64,000 bases of DNA from Gemmataceae bacterium (GTDB taxonomy: Bacteria > Planctomycetota > Planctomycetia > Gemmatales > Gemmataceae), in the NCBI GenBank assembly GCA_901538445.1, contig LR594586.1, positions 124,001 to 188,000 on the forward strand, given 5' to 3'. The notes under the pieces are model-generated. The model was given only the letters and a program-made list of their open reading frames with translations, made no database searches and was not told the DNA's origin. The position numbers and the translations under genes were made by a program. Of this stretch, positions 43,674 through 52,975 are shown piece by piece (the first letter of the stretch is position 1; each line of letters opens with the position of its first letter).

Positions 43674-45872
43674 TCAAGGCACCACCGCGCACTCACACGT
43701 TGCACACAATAATCTCGTCAAAATCGAGATTGACGCGCGCGGATTCTTTTGCCTGTCACGTACCGCCCCACGGGTCCGCTCACCGCGCCGCGGCCCCGGC
43801 GGGCGTCCGGCCGCGGCCGCGGCGAGGTCCGCGGCCAGCCGTCGAACACCGGCCCCAGTCCCCCGGGCCGGCTGCCGGTAACAGCCGCATCGACGGGTAC
43901 CAGTCGGTGTCCGCCCGCCCGCGCCCCACCGCCAGTCCGGCGAGAACGGCACCGCCACCCACACCGGCCGCCCGAGCGCCCCGGCCAGGTGGGCCAGCGC
44001 CGTGTCCACGCACACCACGAGGTCCAGCGCGAGCATCAGGGCCGCCGCGTCCCCCAGGTCCGCCGCGGTCCGCCCCCCGAGGTCGACGACCCCCAGTCCG
44101 GCCGCGGCCGGGTCCCCCAGTTGCTCCGACCCGGCCCCCTTTTGAAGGCTGCACAGGGTGACCCCGGGCACGGCCGCCAGCGGCGCGAACTGGGTCAGCC
44201 GGACCGACCGCCGGCGGTCCCCCTTGTGGGCCTTGCTGCCCTGCCACGCGACCCCCACCTTGAACCCGGGCACCCGCGCGAGTTCGGCCCGCCAGAACGC
44301 GACCCGGTCCGGGTCCGGGCGGAGGTACGGGACCGGGGCGGCCGCGGCAGGTGGCAGGTTCCCGAGGAGCCCGGGCAGGCTCAGGAGCGGGGCGTGGGCG
44401 TCGCACGCCGGGATCGGCTCCCCCTGCGCGACCACCCGGTCGACCCCGGGGCACGTGCGGGCCAGGCCGACCAGCGGCCCCGGGCAGTCGAACACCACCG
44501 TGGCCCCGGCGGCCTTCAGGGGCGCGGCGTACCGGAGGAAGTGGACGCAGTCCCCGAGCCCCTGCTCGGCGGTCACCAGGACGGTCCGCCCGGCCGGCGG
44601 GCCCCCGTCCCACCGCGGGGCCGGGAGCGCCGGGGGCTTGCCCCCGCGGAGCCGCCACCGCCACTCGTACTCCGGCCACCCGCGGGCGAAGTCCCCGGCC
44701 GTGAGCCAGCACAGCGACCGGTTCATGCGGGCCTCCGGGTAGTCCGGGCGGAGCCGCAGGGCCTCCTCGTAGTGCCGCATCCCCTCGTCCGGGCGGCCCA
44801 TCTGGACCAGCAGGATCCCCAGGTTGTTGTGGGCCTCCGGGTACCGGGGCCACAGGCGGAGGGCCTCGCGGAGGCTCCGCTCCCCCTCCTCGAGCCGGTC
44901 CAGCACCCGGAGCGTGTTCCCCAGGTTGCTGTGCGCGCTGGCCAGCTGGGGGTTGAGCCGGATCGCCTCGCGGTACGCGGCCTCGGCCTCCTCGGGCTTG
45001 TCGCCGGTCGCCAGGGCCACGCCGAGGGTGTTGCGGTACTCGGCGGACGCCGGGTCGAGCCGGACCGCCTCGCGGGCGCACGCCTCCCCCTCGGCCGCCC
45101 GGTTCCGGCCCTCGAGCAGCTGGGCCAGGGCCGCCCACGCGGCGGCCAGCCCGGGGCGGAGGCGGACCGCCTCGCGGTACGCGGCCTCGGCCTCGGCCGG
45201 GCGGGCGGTGCGGGCGAGGACCACCCCGAGCCGGTAGTGGGCGTCGGCCAGGCGGGGGTCGAGGCGGACTGCCTCCCGCAGCGGCGGCTCGGCCTCGGCC
45301 AGGTGGTTCCGGCCCTCCAGCGCCCACCCGAGGAGCCGGTGGGCGTCGGCCGCGGTCGGGCCCAGGTGGACCGCCTGGCGGGCCCACTCCTCGGCCTCCC
45401 GGTGCCGCCCCTGCTGGAGCAGCGCCGTGGCCAGGTTGACGCACGCGGCCGGGGCGGCGGGCGCGAGCCGGGCGGCCACCCGGAACGCGGCCTCGGCCTC
45501 GGGGACGCGGCCCAGCCGGGCGAGGGCCACCCCGAGGTCCCCGTGGGCCTCGGCCCGGCCCGGGTCGAGCACCACGGCCCGCCGGAGCTCGACCTCGGCG
45601 TCGACCGGGCGGCCGTCGCGGCCGAGCCGGACCCCCTCGCGGTGGTGGGCCGCGGCCCGCGCCGCCGGGTCGTCCGGCCCCGCGGGGGCCGCCGGGGCGG
45701 TCCCCGCCGCCCGGGCGGCGAACTCGGCGGCCAGCGCGTCCCGGCCGGCCTCCCGGGCCAGGTCCGCGAACAGACGCAGGAGGTGCGCGTCCCCCGAGGC
45801 GGCCGCACCGGCCCCTTCGGGTCCCACGCCCCCCGCCGCCCCCGCCCGGGCCGTTGTGCCGTTCTCCCGCAT
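43674..45872 (-). CDS. TPR protein with C-terminal glycosyltransferase domain
   Basis: 732 residues from ATG 45872; the frame is open to 45971 but the extra part is featureless. About ten TPRs cover residues ~70-420 (AEAHGDLGVALARLGRVPEA, ASAHSNLGNTLRVLDRLEEG, PEAHNNLGILLVQMGRPDEG). The C-terminal part (LCWLTAGDFARGWPEYEWRW, VLVTAEQGLGDCVHFLRYA, VGVAWQGSKAHKGDRRRSV, VVCVDTALAHLAGALGRPVW) is the GT9/GT41-like domain often joined to TPRs in planctomycetes. Near 43.85-43.95 kb the conserved end (DTDWYPSMRLL, GPGDWG) lies in the neighbouring frame before the original frame resumes (RRLAADLAAAAAG), so G-run indels are likely there. Its stop is 24 nt from the toxin gene start, same strand. Confidence 0.85.
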   Translation of the reverse strand: MRENGTTARAGAAGGVGPEGAGAAASGDAHLLRLFADLAREAGRDALAAEFAARAAGTAPAAPAGPDDPAARAAAHHREGVRLGRDGRPVDAEVELRRAVVLDPGRAEAHGDLGVALARLGRVPEAEAAFRVAARLAPAAPAACVNLATALLQQGRHREAEEWARQAVHLGPTAADAHRLLGWALEGRNHLAEAEPPLREAVRLDPRLADAHYRLGVVLARTARPAEAEAAYREAVRLRPGLAAAWAALAQLLEGRNRAAEGEACAREAVRLDPASAEYRNTLGVALATGDKPEEAEAAYREAIRLNPQLASAHSNLGNTLRVLDRLEEGERSLREALRLWPRYPEAHNNLGILLVQMGRPDEGMRHYEEALRLRPDYPEARMNRSLCWLTAGDFARGWPEYEWRWRLRGGKPPALPAPRWDGGPPAGRTVLVTAEQGLGDCVHFLRYAAPLKAAGATVVFDCPGPLVGLARTCPGVDRVVAQGEPIPACDAHAPLLSLPGLLGNLPPAAAAPVPYLRPDPDRVAFWRAELARVPGFKVGVAWQGSKAHKGDRRRSVRLTQFAPLAAVPGVTLCSLQKGAGSEQLGDPAAAGLGVVDLGGRTAADLGDAAALMLALDLVVCVDTALAHLAGALGRPVWVAVPFSPDWRWGAGGRTPTGTRRCGCYRQPARGTGAGVRRLAADLAAAAAGRPPGPRRGERTRGAVRDRQKNPRASISILTRLLCATCECAVVP

Positions 45873-46190
45873 CTCGGTCTCGCTGTTCGCGTCGCACCAC
45901 CGGGTCACGTCACCAGTCGCACCACCGCCCGAGCGACCGACGCTCGTTGGTCTTCGGGTGCGTGTGACCAATCGGTCACCGCGTTATACGCGCGCGTTGC
46001 CGCCGAACAAGGGCTCGCCCCCCCGGGACGGGCCCGCGGAGTTCGTCACAGGCCATCTCCCACTCGGGCCCTGTGAATGCCGCTGAGCCCGGCGCACCGG
46101 TACCCCGGTCCAGGGCGGGTCGCACCGGCAGCACTCCGGTCCGCGCGACCGCCGGGGGGGCGGGACGCAGCGGCTCGGCCGGCGACGCGG
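45873..46190. other. Gap between TPR-glycosyltransferase and acyltransferase
   Basis: 318 bases. It must contain the TPR gene's upstream region (minus strand) and the end of the acyltransferase transcript. CGCGTTATACGCGCG at 45979-45993 is a short palindrome-like AT-containing site that could be part of the promoter. Nothing else was seen. Confidence 0.35.
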
Positions 46191-47357
46191 TCACTGCCAC
46201 CGCAGCCGCTTCAAGAGCCAGCGCCCCGCCCCAATCCCCGGCCGCTCGACGGCGGCGTGCAGCACGGCCGACACCGCGACCGTCCCCGCGACCACCGCTG
46301 CGAGCATGACGGCGTACTGGGCGACCGGGTCGAGGCCCGCTATCGAAACGAGCGGCTCCGGGAACCACGCGCCGGCGCGGCCCGGGCCGTAGTACGCGGC
46401 CGGGTACGACGCGGACGACCCGAGCGCGTCCCGCACCACGTCGATGACCGCGAAGTGCGACACGTACCCGGCGAAGCTGACCACCCCGATCGAACGGGTC
46501 ACGCGGTTGTCGAGGAGCGGGTACGGCCCGGTGCTCAGGCCGAGCACGAACAGCGCGGCCAGCGCCCCGTAGAACACCGGGCCGGTGTACGCGAGCGGGA
46601 CCGCGTCGCTCGCGACCACGGCGGCCGCGAGGCACAGGTACCCCACCCCGGCCTCTCGGGGGGTCCGGATCAGGTGGTACGTCAGGACGCCGAGCAGGAA
46701 CACCGGGAGCTGGTTCGGGAACCAGAAGATGCCGAGGGCGTTCACGGTGAACGGGGTGGCGGCCGGGAACAGGGCGGCCGCCACCCCGCCGTGGCGGACC
46801 GCGACGGCCAGCGCCCACGCCGCGGCGAACAGGGTCGCGGCCTGCCGCGGGGTGCGTGCGAGCGAGAAGAGGACCGGGGCCAGGAGGTAGAACGACACCT
46901 CGGCGGCAACGGACCACACCCCCGGCACGACCGCGTTGATTTGTTCGGGCCGCCACCCGTTGGCGAAGCAGACCGTGGCGACCACGTCGACCCACCCGAC
47001 CCCGTCCGGGGCCATCGGGCGCGGGCCGCACCCGTACCACCACAGGTAGAACGGGATGCCCAGGTACAACAGCGGGGCGATCCGAAAGAACCGCCGCACG
47101 AAGAACGCGCGGACCGGCCTCGCGTCCCGGTTCCGCCGCGCCTCGTACGAGAAGAGCAGCGTCACGGCTGACGCGACGAAGAACAGTTGGACCCCGTAGT
47201 TGCCCCGGGACACCACCTGCCACACCGGCTCCGGCAGCGGGGCGGAGTGGTAACTGGTGTGGACGGCGATGACGCCCAGGATAGCCCACCCGCGGACCGC
47301 GTCGATGTACCCGTACCGCGTGGGCTCGCCCGGCTCCGCCGGAGTGGTCTGGCTCAT
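46191..47357 (-). CDS. Acyltransferase family 3 membrane protein (OafA/YrhL-like)
   Basis: 388 residues from ATG 47357 (MSQTTPAEPGEPTRYGYIDA). VRGWAILGVIAVHTSYHS carries the family His of transmembrane helix 1; RRFFRIAPLLYLGIPFYL has the conserved R-R-x-x-R-I-x-P. About ten hydrophobic helices follow (VSFYLLAPVLFSL, LPVFLLGVLTYHLI, ASDAVPLAYTGPVFYGALAALFVL, YAVMLAAVVAGTVAVSAVL). Such integral membrane enzymes O-acylate surface glycans or lipids. Its length is normal for the family. The start was chosen because the upstream in-frame extension has no ribosome-binding site and is Arg-rich. Confidence 0.9.
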   Translation of the reverse strand: MSQTTPAEPGEPTRYGYIDAVRGWAILGVIAVHTSYHSAPLPEPVWQVVSRGNYGVQLFFVASAVTLLFSYEARRNRDARPVRAFFVRRFFRIAPLLYLGIPFYLWWYGCGPRPMAPDGVGWVDVVATVCFANGWRPEQINAVVPGVWSVAAEVSFYLLAPVLFSLARTPRQAATLFAAAWALAVAVRHGGVAAALFPAATPFTVNALGIFWFPNQLPVFLLGVLTYHLIRTPREAGVGYLCLAAAVVASDAVPLAYTGPVFYGALAALFVLGLSTGPYPLLDNRVTRSIGVVSFAGYVSHFAVIDVVRDALGSSASYPAAYYGPGRAGAWFPEPLVSIAGLDPVAQYAVMLAAVVAGTVAVSAVLHAAVERPGIGAGRWLLKRLRWQ

Positions 47358-48127
47358 CCCGAAGGGATAGGACCGCACGGCCCAGCCGCCCAGCAGGCGC
47401 GCCAACATTCTGCCGGTTTTTCCGACAACACGAGTATCGGCGCGTGGCAACGCCACGGGTCCCTGTCTGCACATCGCCCCGTCACTCCGCGCGCACCGCT
47501 CTTTAAGCGCGGTGAGCGGTCGTTCTGGGGACAGTTGTTCGGTTCGAGCGGCAACGAGGTACCGGACCGTGCCGTTCCGCGTCCGCGCATTCGAGGCAAG
47601 GCGACCGCCGCCGGCGACGCACACCCCAATCCGTTCTCCTTGCGTGACGCCGCGATCAGTGTGAGCGGTCGGGGCGAGTGACGACGCCACCCGATGTGGG
47701 TCCGTGGTGCCATCCGGTTGGGCGGGGCCGCGGCGGAGATTGAGGAGCCGCTCACTCGTCACCGGCACCGGGCGCAGCCGGAGTTCCCGTCATGCGCCGG
47801 CAGCGCACACTCAGAGGCGTCTTGCCCGAACCCCTGGGACGGGCGCGTCGGTGCCGCGTGCGGTAAACTGGCACGTCGGGCATCGTCGGAACTTCCGCGA
47901 TCAGCAACCACCTGCCAGGGGCCGTAGTGACCGTTGGGGCCGCCGGGCCGCTCATGCCGGCTGCGGCGGCGTGCCGGGCCCGTTCGCCTGTCTCCGCCTC
48001 CGGCGGGGCAGCCGGACCGGGTCGACGCCCGGGGTGAGGCGGAGGTCGTTGCTCCGGGCGACGTTGGCGGCCTCGGTGATCCTCAAAAACGAGTAACGAT
48101 TCGAACAGGTCCAGGCCGCGCCTGCGA
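47358..48127. other. Gene-free region upstream of acyltransferase
   Basis: 770 bases without a supported gene. The first ~300 bases should hold the acyltransferase promoter. At 48040-48115 one minus frame gives NRYSFLRITEAANVARSNDL, which looks protein-like but has no start or recognised family and abuts the integrase remnant; it may be more debris. Confidence 0.35.
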
Positions 48128-48440
48128 CAGCGTCGCGGTGCGCACGGCGAGGAAGTCGCTGGCCCAGAGCGTGGCCGCGTGCCGCGGCACGTACGTGTCC
48201 CAGGTCCCGACCGCACGCTCCGGGCTCGGGTCCAGCCCCGCCTCCTTGAGGATGGTCTTCACCGTGGTGCGGCTCACCCCGCGGACCCCGAGCCTCCGCA
48301 GCTCCCCGAGGATCCGGGTGTACCCCCACCCGGTCTCCCGACCCAACCGCAGCACCAACGCACGGATCTCGTCCCCGGTCCGGGGCGGCCCGGCTTCCGA
48401 GTCGACACACGAACCGCACTCCCCGGCCCCGCCGCGTCCG
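48128..48440 (-). pseudogene. Fragment of planctomycete DDE integrase
   Basis: The minus strand encodes DEIRALVLRLGRETGWGYTR, ILGELRRLGVRGVSRTTVKT, ILKEAGLDPSPERAVGTWDT and WASDFLAVRTATL, closely matching the middle of the relic at 4962-6039. Only the HTH-like part and the first Asp of the DDE site are left; both ends are missing. Dead remnant of the same element family. Confidence 0.85.
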
Positions 48441-48636
48441 CGATCGCCGTGCGGTAAAAATGGGCCCACTTCATTCCAGCCTGGAGAACATCGGAGACAC
48501 ACGTTCGAAAGCGCTCGCCCGCGACAGAAAAATCGGTTCAACCGTCACCATCGGTAATGTCGATTAACAAATTGTTACCGAAGACCGAATTGGCTGAAGT
48601 GGCCCGATCGCGTCGGCATAGGGGGAGGACTCACAA

Positions 48637-51600
48637 GTGCGCATGAGGAACTGGGGGAAGATGTTGGTCCGAGTTGGGACGGTGCTGCTGCCCCTCACGC
48701 TCGCCGCGTGCCAGACGCTGATCCAGCCACACCGGGGTGACGAGTGCGATCCGGACTGCGTGCCGGGCCGCTGCCACGACCATGTTAAGGTGTGCAAGAA
48801 TCCGACGATGCAGGCCCTCGGAAGCGACCTGGAGCGGCTGGAGAAGCACATCGATTTGTTCGGAAGCGTGGTGCCCAAGGTCCCGGACGTGTGGGGCCAG
48901 GCCCGGCTGACGCAGTACCGGGAGGAGTTCGAGCGGGTGATGCAGAAGGACCTGGAGAAGTTCGACGTGAACCTCCAGGGCTCCCTCGCCCGGGCGGACC
49001 AGTCTTTCTTCCAGCAGTCCGTGGCGCTGTCGGCGGCGGTCAGCGGCGGGGTCGCCACCCGGCGCGTCCCGCCGGGCGTGAGGGGTACTGCCTCGGCCAC
49101 CCCAGTGGACACGACCCAGCAGGTGCTGCTCACGCCCATCGAGATCAACGAGACGAAACTCCCGGACCTCGTGAAAGACGTCGAGGGGAAGACTGACTTC
49201 TTCAAGGACGCGAGCGGGAGCTTCGTCCGCCCGAACTTCGTCGGCTTCAAGGAGGGCGCTGCCGGCACCCCGGGCACGCTAAACATCGGGATCGAGCCGA
49301 CCCTGTACCTGGCCCAGAAGAAGCGGTACCTGGACTTCCTGAACCAGCTCCGGCGAGAGAACGAGGGGGACGACACGGCCGACTCGCCCGGGTACTCGCT
49401 CAACTTGGTGCGGCTCCCGGTGTCGGTCCTGCCGGGGCGGCGGACGGACGAGGGGCACGGGGCCGAGGTGACGTTCACCATCGACCCGATCCTCGGCGAC
49501 GACCTGCTCCCGATGACGTTCCGCAACCTGGTGATCAACGACCTGCTGCACCAGCTCGGGTTCCCTCTCACCCAGTTCCTGAACGACCGGGAGGTGGCCG
49601 GGGCGGTTCTCCGGCCGGAGGTCGGCCCGGTTTTGCCCAACCTCCGGACGTTGATCGCCAGCGTGACCCCAGTTGTGGGGAAGCTGAACGAGTTGATCCT
49701 GACCGCCAAGCAGACTGAAGACGAGCGTCCCGTTTTCACTTACGTCGAGTCGCTCAAACCCTTGGAGAAAGAACTCCTCGGGAGCTACGCCATCCTATTA
49801 CCCGTCGCGGACCGGAACGTCATCCTGTACCTGCTCCGGAACTCGAACCCCCTGCTTTCCGCCTACAAACTGGGTGACACCCCCGCCGTATCGGTGGCCG
49901 AAGTGTACGACAATCTGCCGCCGGCCGACCGGAGCAAGCTAAAGGAGTTCGCCCCGGAGATCGTGGCCCGCGCCGAGAACCGCAACACGGGTGAGGAGGC
50001 CAAGAAACTCGCGGCTGCGGCGGCGCGCCGGCCGGTCGTGCGGAACCAGCCGGTGCCCCCGTCCGCCCGCCAGGCACTGGACATCATCAAGAGCCGGGTC
50101 GAGATCCCAGCGGTCCCATACTCCCCAGGGCTAGTGAACAAGACCGGGTTCCCAATCTCCCAGCTGATCGACGTGTACGGGCTGGAGAACTGCTTCCAGA
50201 TCGCGTACGCGGCCAACTCCGCGCTGCGGGAGTCGATCGACCGGCAGCGGTACGCACACCTGCCTGACATCCAGGCGTTCCTCCAACAGGAGGCGCTGGC
50301 CGCGTACCGGTTCCTGGCCGAGCAGGAGTGCCAGGTGCTGTGGCAGCAGTTCTGCACCCCGGAGCTGGTGTCCGCCGTCCGCACGCGCAAGGTCGACCGG
50401 CTTCAGGAGCTTCGGAAGTGCTACGTTGACAACGTGGCCGTCATCACCCGGGGCAACCCCCACGCGCCGAAGAATCCACTCGTCGAGGAAGGCCAGTACG
50501 GGACGACGGCCGCCCTGGCGTGGTGCATCCTGGTCGACTCGGCGCTCCTCACCGACCGGCTCATTCGGGACATGAAGGAGACGGCGACGAGCAAGCAGCA
50601 GTCGGTCCCGGGCTGTGACCAGTGGCTTCCGTACTACCACCCGTGCCCCCCGCCGGAGGCCCGTGAGGCGTTCAACTGCTACGTCAAGCTGCGGTGGCCG
50701 ATCCACGTGTTCGCCCTCGACCCGGCGTCCCAGGACCAGAACCTGGCCGACTCCCTGCTCACCCGCCGGGAGACTCAGCTCGCCCTGTCGATGGCGTTCA
50801 CCAGCGGGCAGATCAACGCCCGCACCCTGACCCGGTACGCCCGCCGGCTGGAGGCCCAGTACGACACCATCGCTCTGAACCGCACCCAGGTCGGGTTCGC
50901 CCACGGGGAGAACACCTTCGGGTGGCGGTTCTACCCCCGGTTCCAGACCCCCGACACCGAGGGCAATCTGACCACCCTGTTCCGCGACCAGCTGGTCGGC
51001 GGGCCGAGCCGCAACGCCCTGCTCCGCCAGCGGCGGCTCGAGCCGGGGCCGCGGGAGTGCGTGGCGGTCGTCATGATGCCGTCGTTCGTCCCGTACATGA
51101 CCGTCGACTCGGTGAGCAACTGGTTCGGGCTGGCCAACCCGAAGCACAAGGTGCTGGACCAGACCCAGGCGCTAGACCTGAGCCAGACCGTCCAGACCCT
51201 GAAGCGGTGCGGCCCGAACGTGGGCGACGCCGGGTGCTACCGGGACGGGGAGTTCGGTCGGCTGCTCCGCCGGGCGGAGCAGCTGGAGGCCCGGCTCCCG
51301 ACCCAGACCATGTCCGTCCCGGTCCCGGTCCTGAACACCCTCGGCGGGTTCGAGATGTTCAGCAACGGGACGACCGACCTCGCCCCCGAGCTGTACGGGT
51401 GGTACGGGGCCCCGGGGGTAGATGCCCGGAAGACGACGACACTTTTCCTGGTAGGCGACCACTTCAGCCCGCTCCGCACCCGGGTGATCGTCGGGAACAA
51501 GGAGGTGCCGGACGTGAAGAAGAAGATGCTCAGCCGCCAGGTCATGCAGGTCGAGGTGGCGGCCGACCAGGTGGTCCTGGTAGACCGGAAGGACGGGAAC

Positions 51601-52140
51601 AAAAGGTACGTCCAAGCCCACGTCGCCACCCCGTACGGGGTGACCCGGGAGTTGGTCATCCCGGTCGTGGTGTCCGACGCGGTCACCCCGGACGGGTATT
51701 ACCTGGCGGGCGAGTCCCGGGCCCTAGTCATGACCTTCGACAAGACGGCCGACAAGGAGAAGCCGACCTTCACCGTCTCTTTCGGGGACGTGACATCCCC
51801 CCCGGTCACCTTCCGCGGGGTGTTCGCGTCGGCCGCCCTCCCGAAGCTCGCCAAGGTCGAGTTCCTGTTCGACAACGGGCTGGTGGTTCCTGTCGACACC
51901 CCGCCAGAACCGGACGCGAACGGGAACTATGTGATCTCGGTCGCTACGCTCCGGGAGAAGGTGGCAAAACCGCTGGTGACGGCCGTGTTCGGCACCGCCC
52001 CGCAGGACGCCACCTCCGACCCGGCGGCGAAGATGCCAAAGAGGGCCGTCCTGCGCGTGACGCCCGTCGACGCCACCACCCAGAAGGGGGCGCCGGCGCT
52101 GGTCAGCGGGGCGATCGACGTCGTCTTCAAACCGCGGTGA
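48637..52140 (+). CDS. Large putative lipoprotein of unknown function
   Basis: 1167 residues from GTG 48637, 7 nt after GGGGGAGGA; ATG 48643 is possible. The N-terminus MLVRVGTVLLPLTLAACQTL has a lipobox (L-A-A-C), so the protein is likely a lipid-anchored envelope protein. Cys-rich CDPDCVPGRCHDHVKVC follows. The rest is a long mixed sequence: FTIDPILGDDLLPMTFRNLV, LVIPVVVSDAVTPDGYYLAG and a beta-rich C-terminus from ~residue 900 (LYGWYGAPGVDARKTTTLFL, HFSPLRTRVIVGNKEVPDV) that looks like IPT/TIG-type folds. I do not recognise the family. It stands alone between mobile debris and the second copy of the 497-bp repeat. Confidence 0.8.
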   Translation: MRMRNWGKMLVRVGTVLLPLTLAACQTLIQPHRGDECDPDCVPGRCHDHVKVCKNPTMQALGSDLERLEKHIDLFGSVVPKVPDVWGQARLTQYREEFERVMQKDLEKFDVNLQGSLARADQSFFQQSVALSAAVSGGVATRRVPPGVRGTASATPVDTTQQVLLTPIEINETKLPDLVKDVEGKTDFFKDASGSFVRPNFVGFKEGAAGTPGTLNIGIEPTLYLAQKKRYLDFLNQLRRENEGDDTADSPGYSLNLVRLPVSVLPGRRTDEGHGAEVTFTIDPILGDDLLPMTFRNLVINDLLHQLGFPLTQFLNDREVAGAVLRPEVGPVLPNLRTLIASVTPVVGKLNELILTAKQTEDERPVFTYVESLKPLEKELLGSYAILLPVADRNVILYLLRNSNPLLSAYKLGDTPAVSVAEVYDNLPPADRSKLKEFAPEIVARAENRNTGEEAKKLAAAAARRPVVRNQPVPPSARQALDIIKSRVEIPAVPYSPGLVNKTGFPISQLIDVYGLENCFQIAYAANSALRESIDRQRYAHLPDIQAFLQQEALAAYRFLAEQECQVLWQQFCTPELVSAVRTRKVDRLQELRKCYVDNVAVITRGNPHAPKNPLVEEGQYGTTAALAWCILVDSALLTDRLIRDMKETATSKQQSVPGCDQWLPYYHPCPPPEAREAFNCYVKLRWPIHVFALDPASQDQNLADSLLTRRETQLALSMAFTSGQINARTLTRYARRLEAQYDTIALNRTQVGFAHGENTFGWRFYPRFQTPDTEGNLTTLFRDQLVGGPSRNALLRQRRLEPGPRECVAVVMMPSFVPYMTVDSVSNWFGLANPKHKVLDQTQALDLSQTVQTLKRCGPNVGDAGCYRDGEFGRLLRRAEQLEARLPTQTMSVPVPVLNTLGGFEMFSNGTTDLAPELYGWYGAPGVDARKTTTLFLVGDHFSPLRTRVIVGNKEVPDVKKKMLSRQVMQVEVAADQVVLVDRKDGNKRYVQAHVATPYGVTRELVIPVVVSDAVTPDGYYLAGESRALVMTFDKTADKEKPTFTVSFGDVTSPPVTFRGVFASAALPKLAKVEFLFDNGLVVPVDTPPEPDANGNYVISVATLREKVAKPLVTAVFGTAPQDATSDPAAKMPKRAVLRVTPVDATTQKGAPALVSGAIDVVFKPR

Positions 52141-52433
52141 CGGTCGCGGCGGTCCGCCGGTCCCGGCCCGGAACAACCCGGGCCGGCCCATTCCCCCACG
52201 ACTACCGGGTGGCGCAGGCAAGGATCGTCGTGTGCAAAAATTATGTCCACGGCCGCCGCAGGGATTTTCAGGGGCGGTTGAGGCCGGCACTTTCCGTGGC
52301 CTTCCTCTGTCAGGCTGCCAAGCTGAGCAACCGTTCGGCTACGGCCTGACTTTCCCGCTCGCTATTCCCAAGCCGTCGAGTCGCGCGGATTCCATTGCCC
52401 AGCAATTCTCGTCACTTGTCCGCGGACGCGCAG
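52141..52433. other. Gap downstream of the lipoprotein gene
   Basis: About 290 bases with no supported gene. It probably contains the lipoprotein transcript end. No clear terminator hairpin with a T-run was identified. Confidence 0.35.
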
Positions 52434-52927
52434 TGTTAACCCCTTGGCTGTGGGTTTTATGTACAGGCACTTTTGACAGACCGGTTAACATCTTAAAGTT
52501 CGAGGAGTGTTCCGCTCGGACCCGAGCGCAACTCGAAACTTCGGCAGGTTAACACTCTCGCCCGAGTGCCAACTCCCGCCATACCCTAGAAATCCCTGCC
52601 GATGGTGAGGTTCTCGCGCCCGAGTCTCGCGCGCGTACTCGCGCGCGAAAGTTCGAGAACTATTCCGCTCGGGGAGCTTTCTGTCCGGTTACGGAACTTT
52701 GGCACAGAAGGCTTAACGGCACACCCCGGGGTCGAACCCCCGGGGTGTTGCCATTTCCCCCTGGAATTCCAAGGGTTTCGCGGTCCCGCGGACACTCGTC
52801 AAAGTCTCAGGTTCGACGGAGATCACTCGGGGTCCGAGCGCAACCCACGGGGTTACACTCGGACCCCGAACGTCTCTCCGAAAAACTCTCAGTGTCTCGC
52901 GCCCGAGACGGACAACCCGGTTAACAG
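52434..52927. repeat. Long non-coding repeat, copy 2 (494 bp)
   Basis: Diverged partner of 6325-6821, same orientation, same TGTTAACC start and GGTTAACA end. Conserved blocks include GAGCTTTCTGTCCGGTTACG, CCCCCTGGAATTCCAA and GATCACTCGGGGTCCGAGCG. Here it lies between the 3' ends of two convergent genes, so it cannot be a simple promoter; in copy 1 it is upstream of a gene. No target duplication was recognised. Confidence 0.75.
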
Positions 52928-52975
52928 CTCCTACCTCCGCCGGGGCCCACCGAGACCTCCGAAATAGGAGAGATT

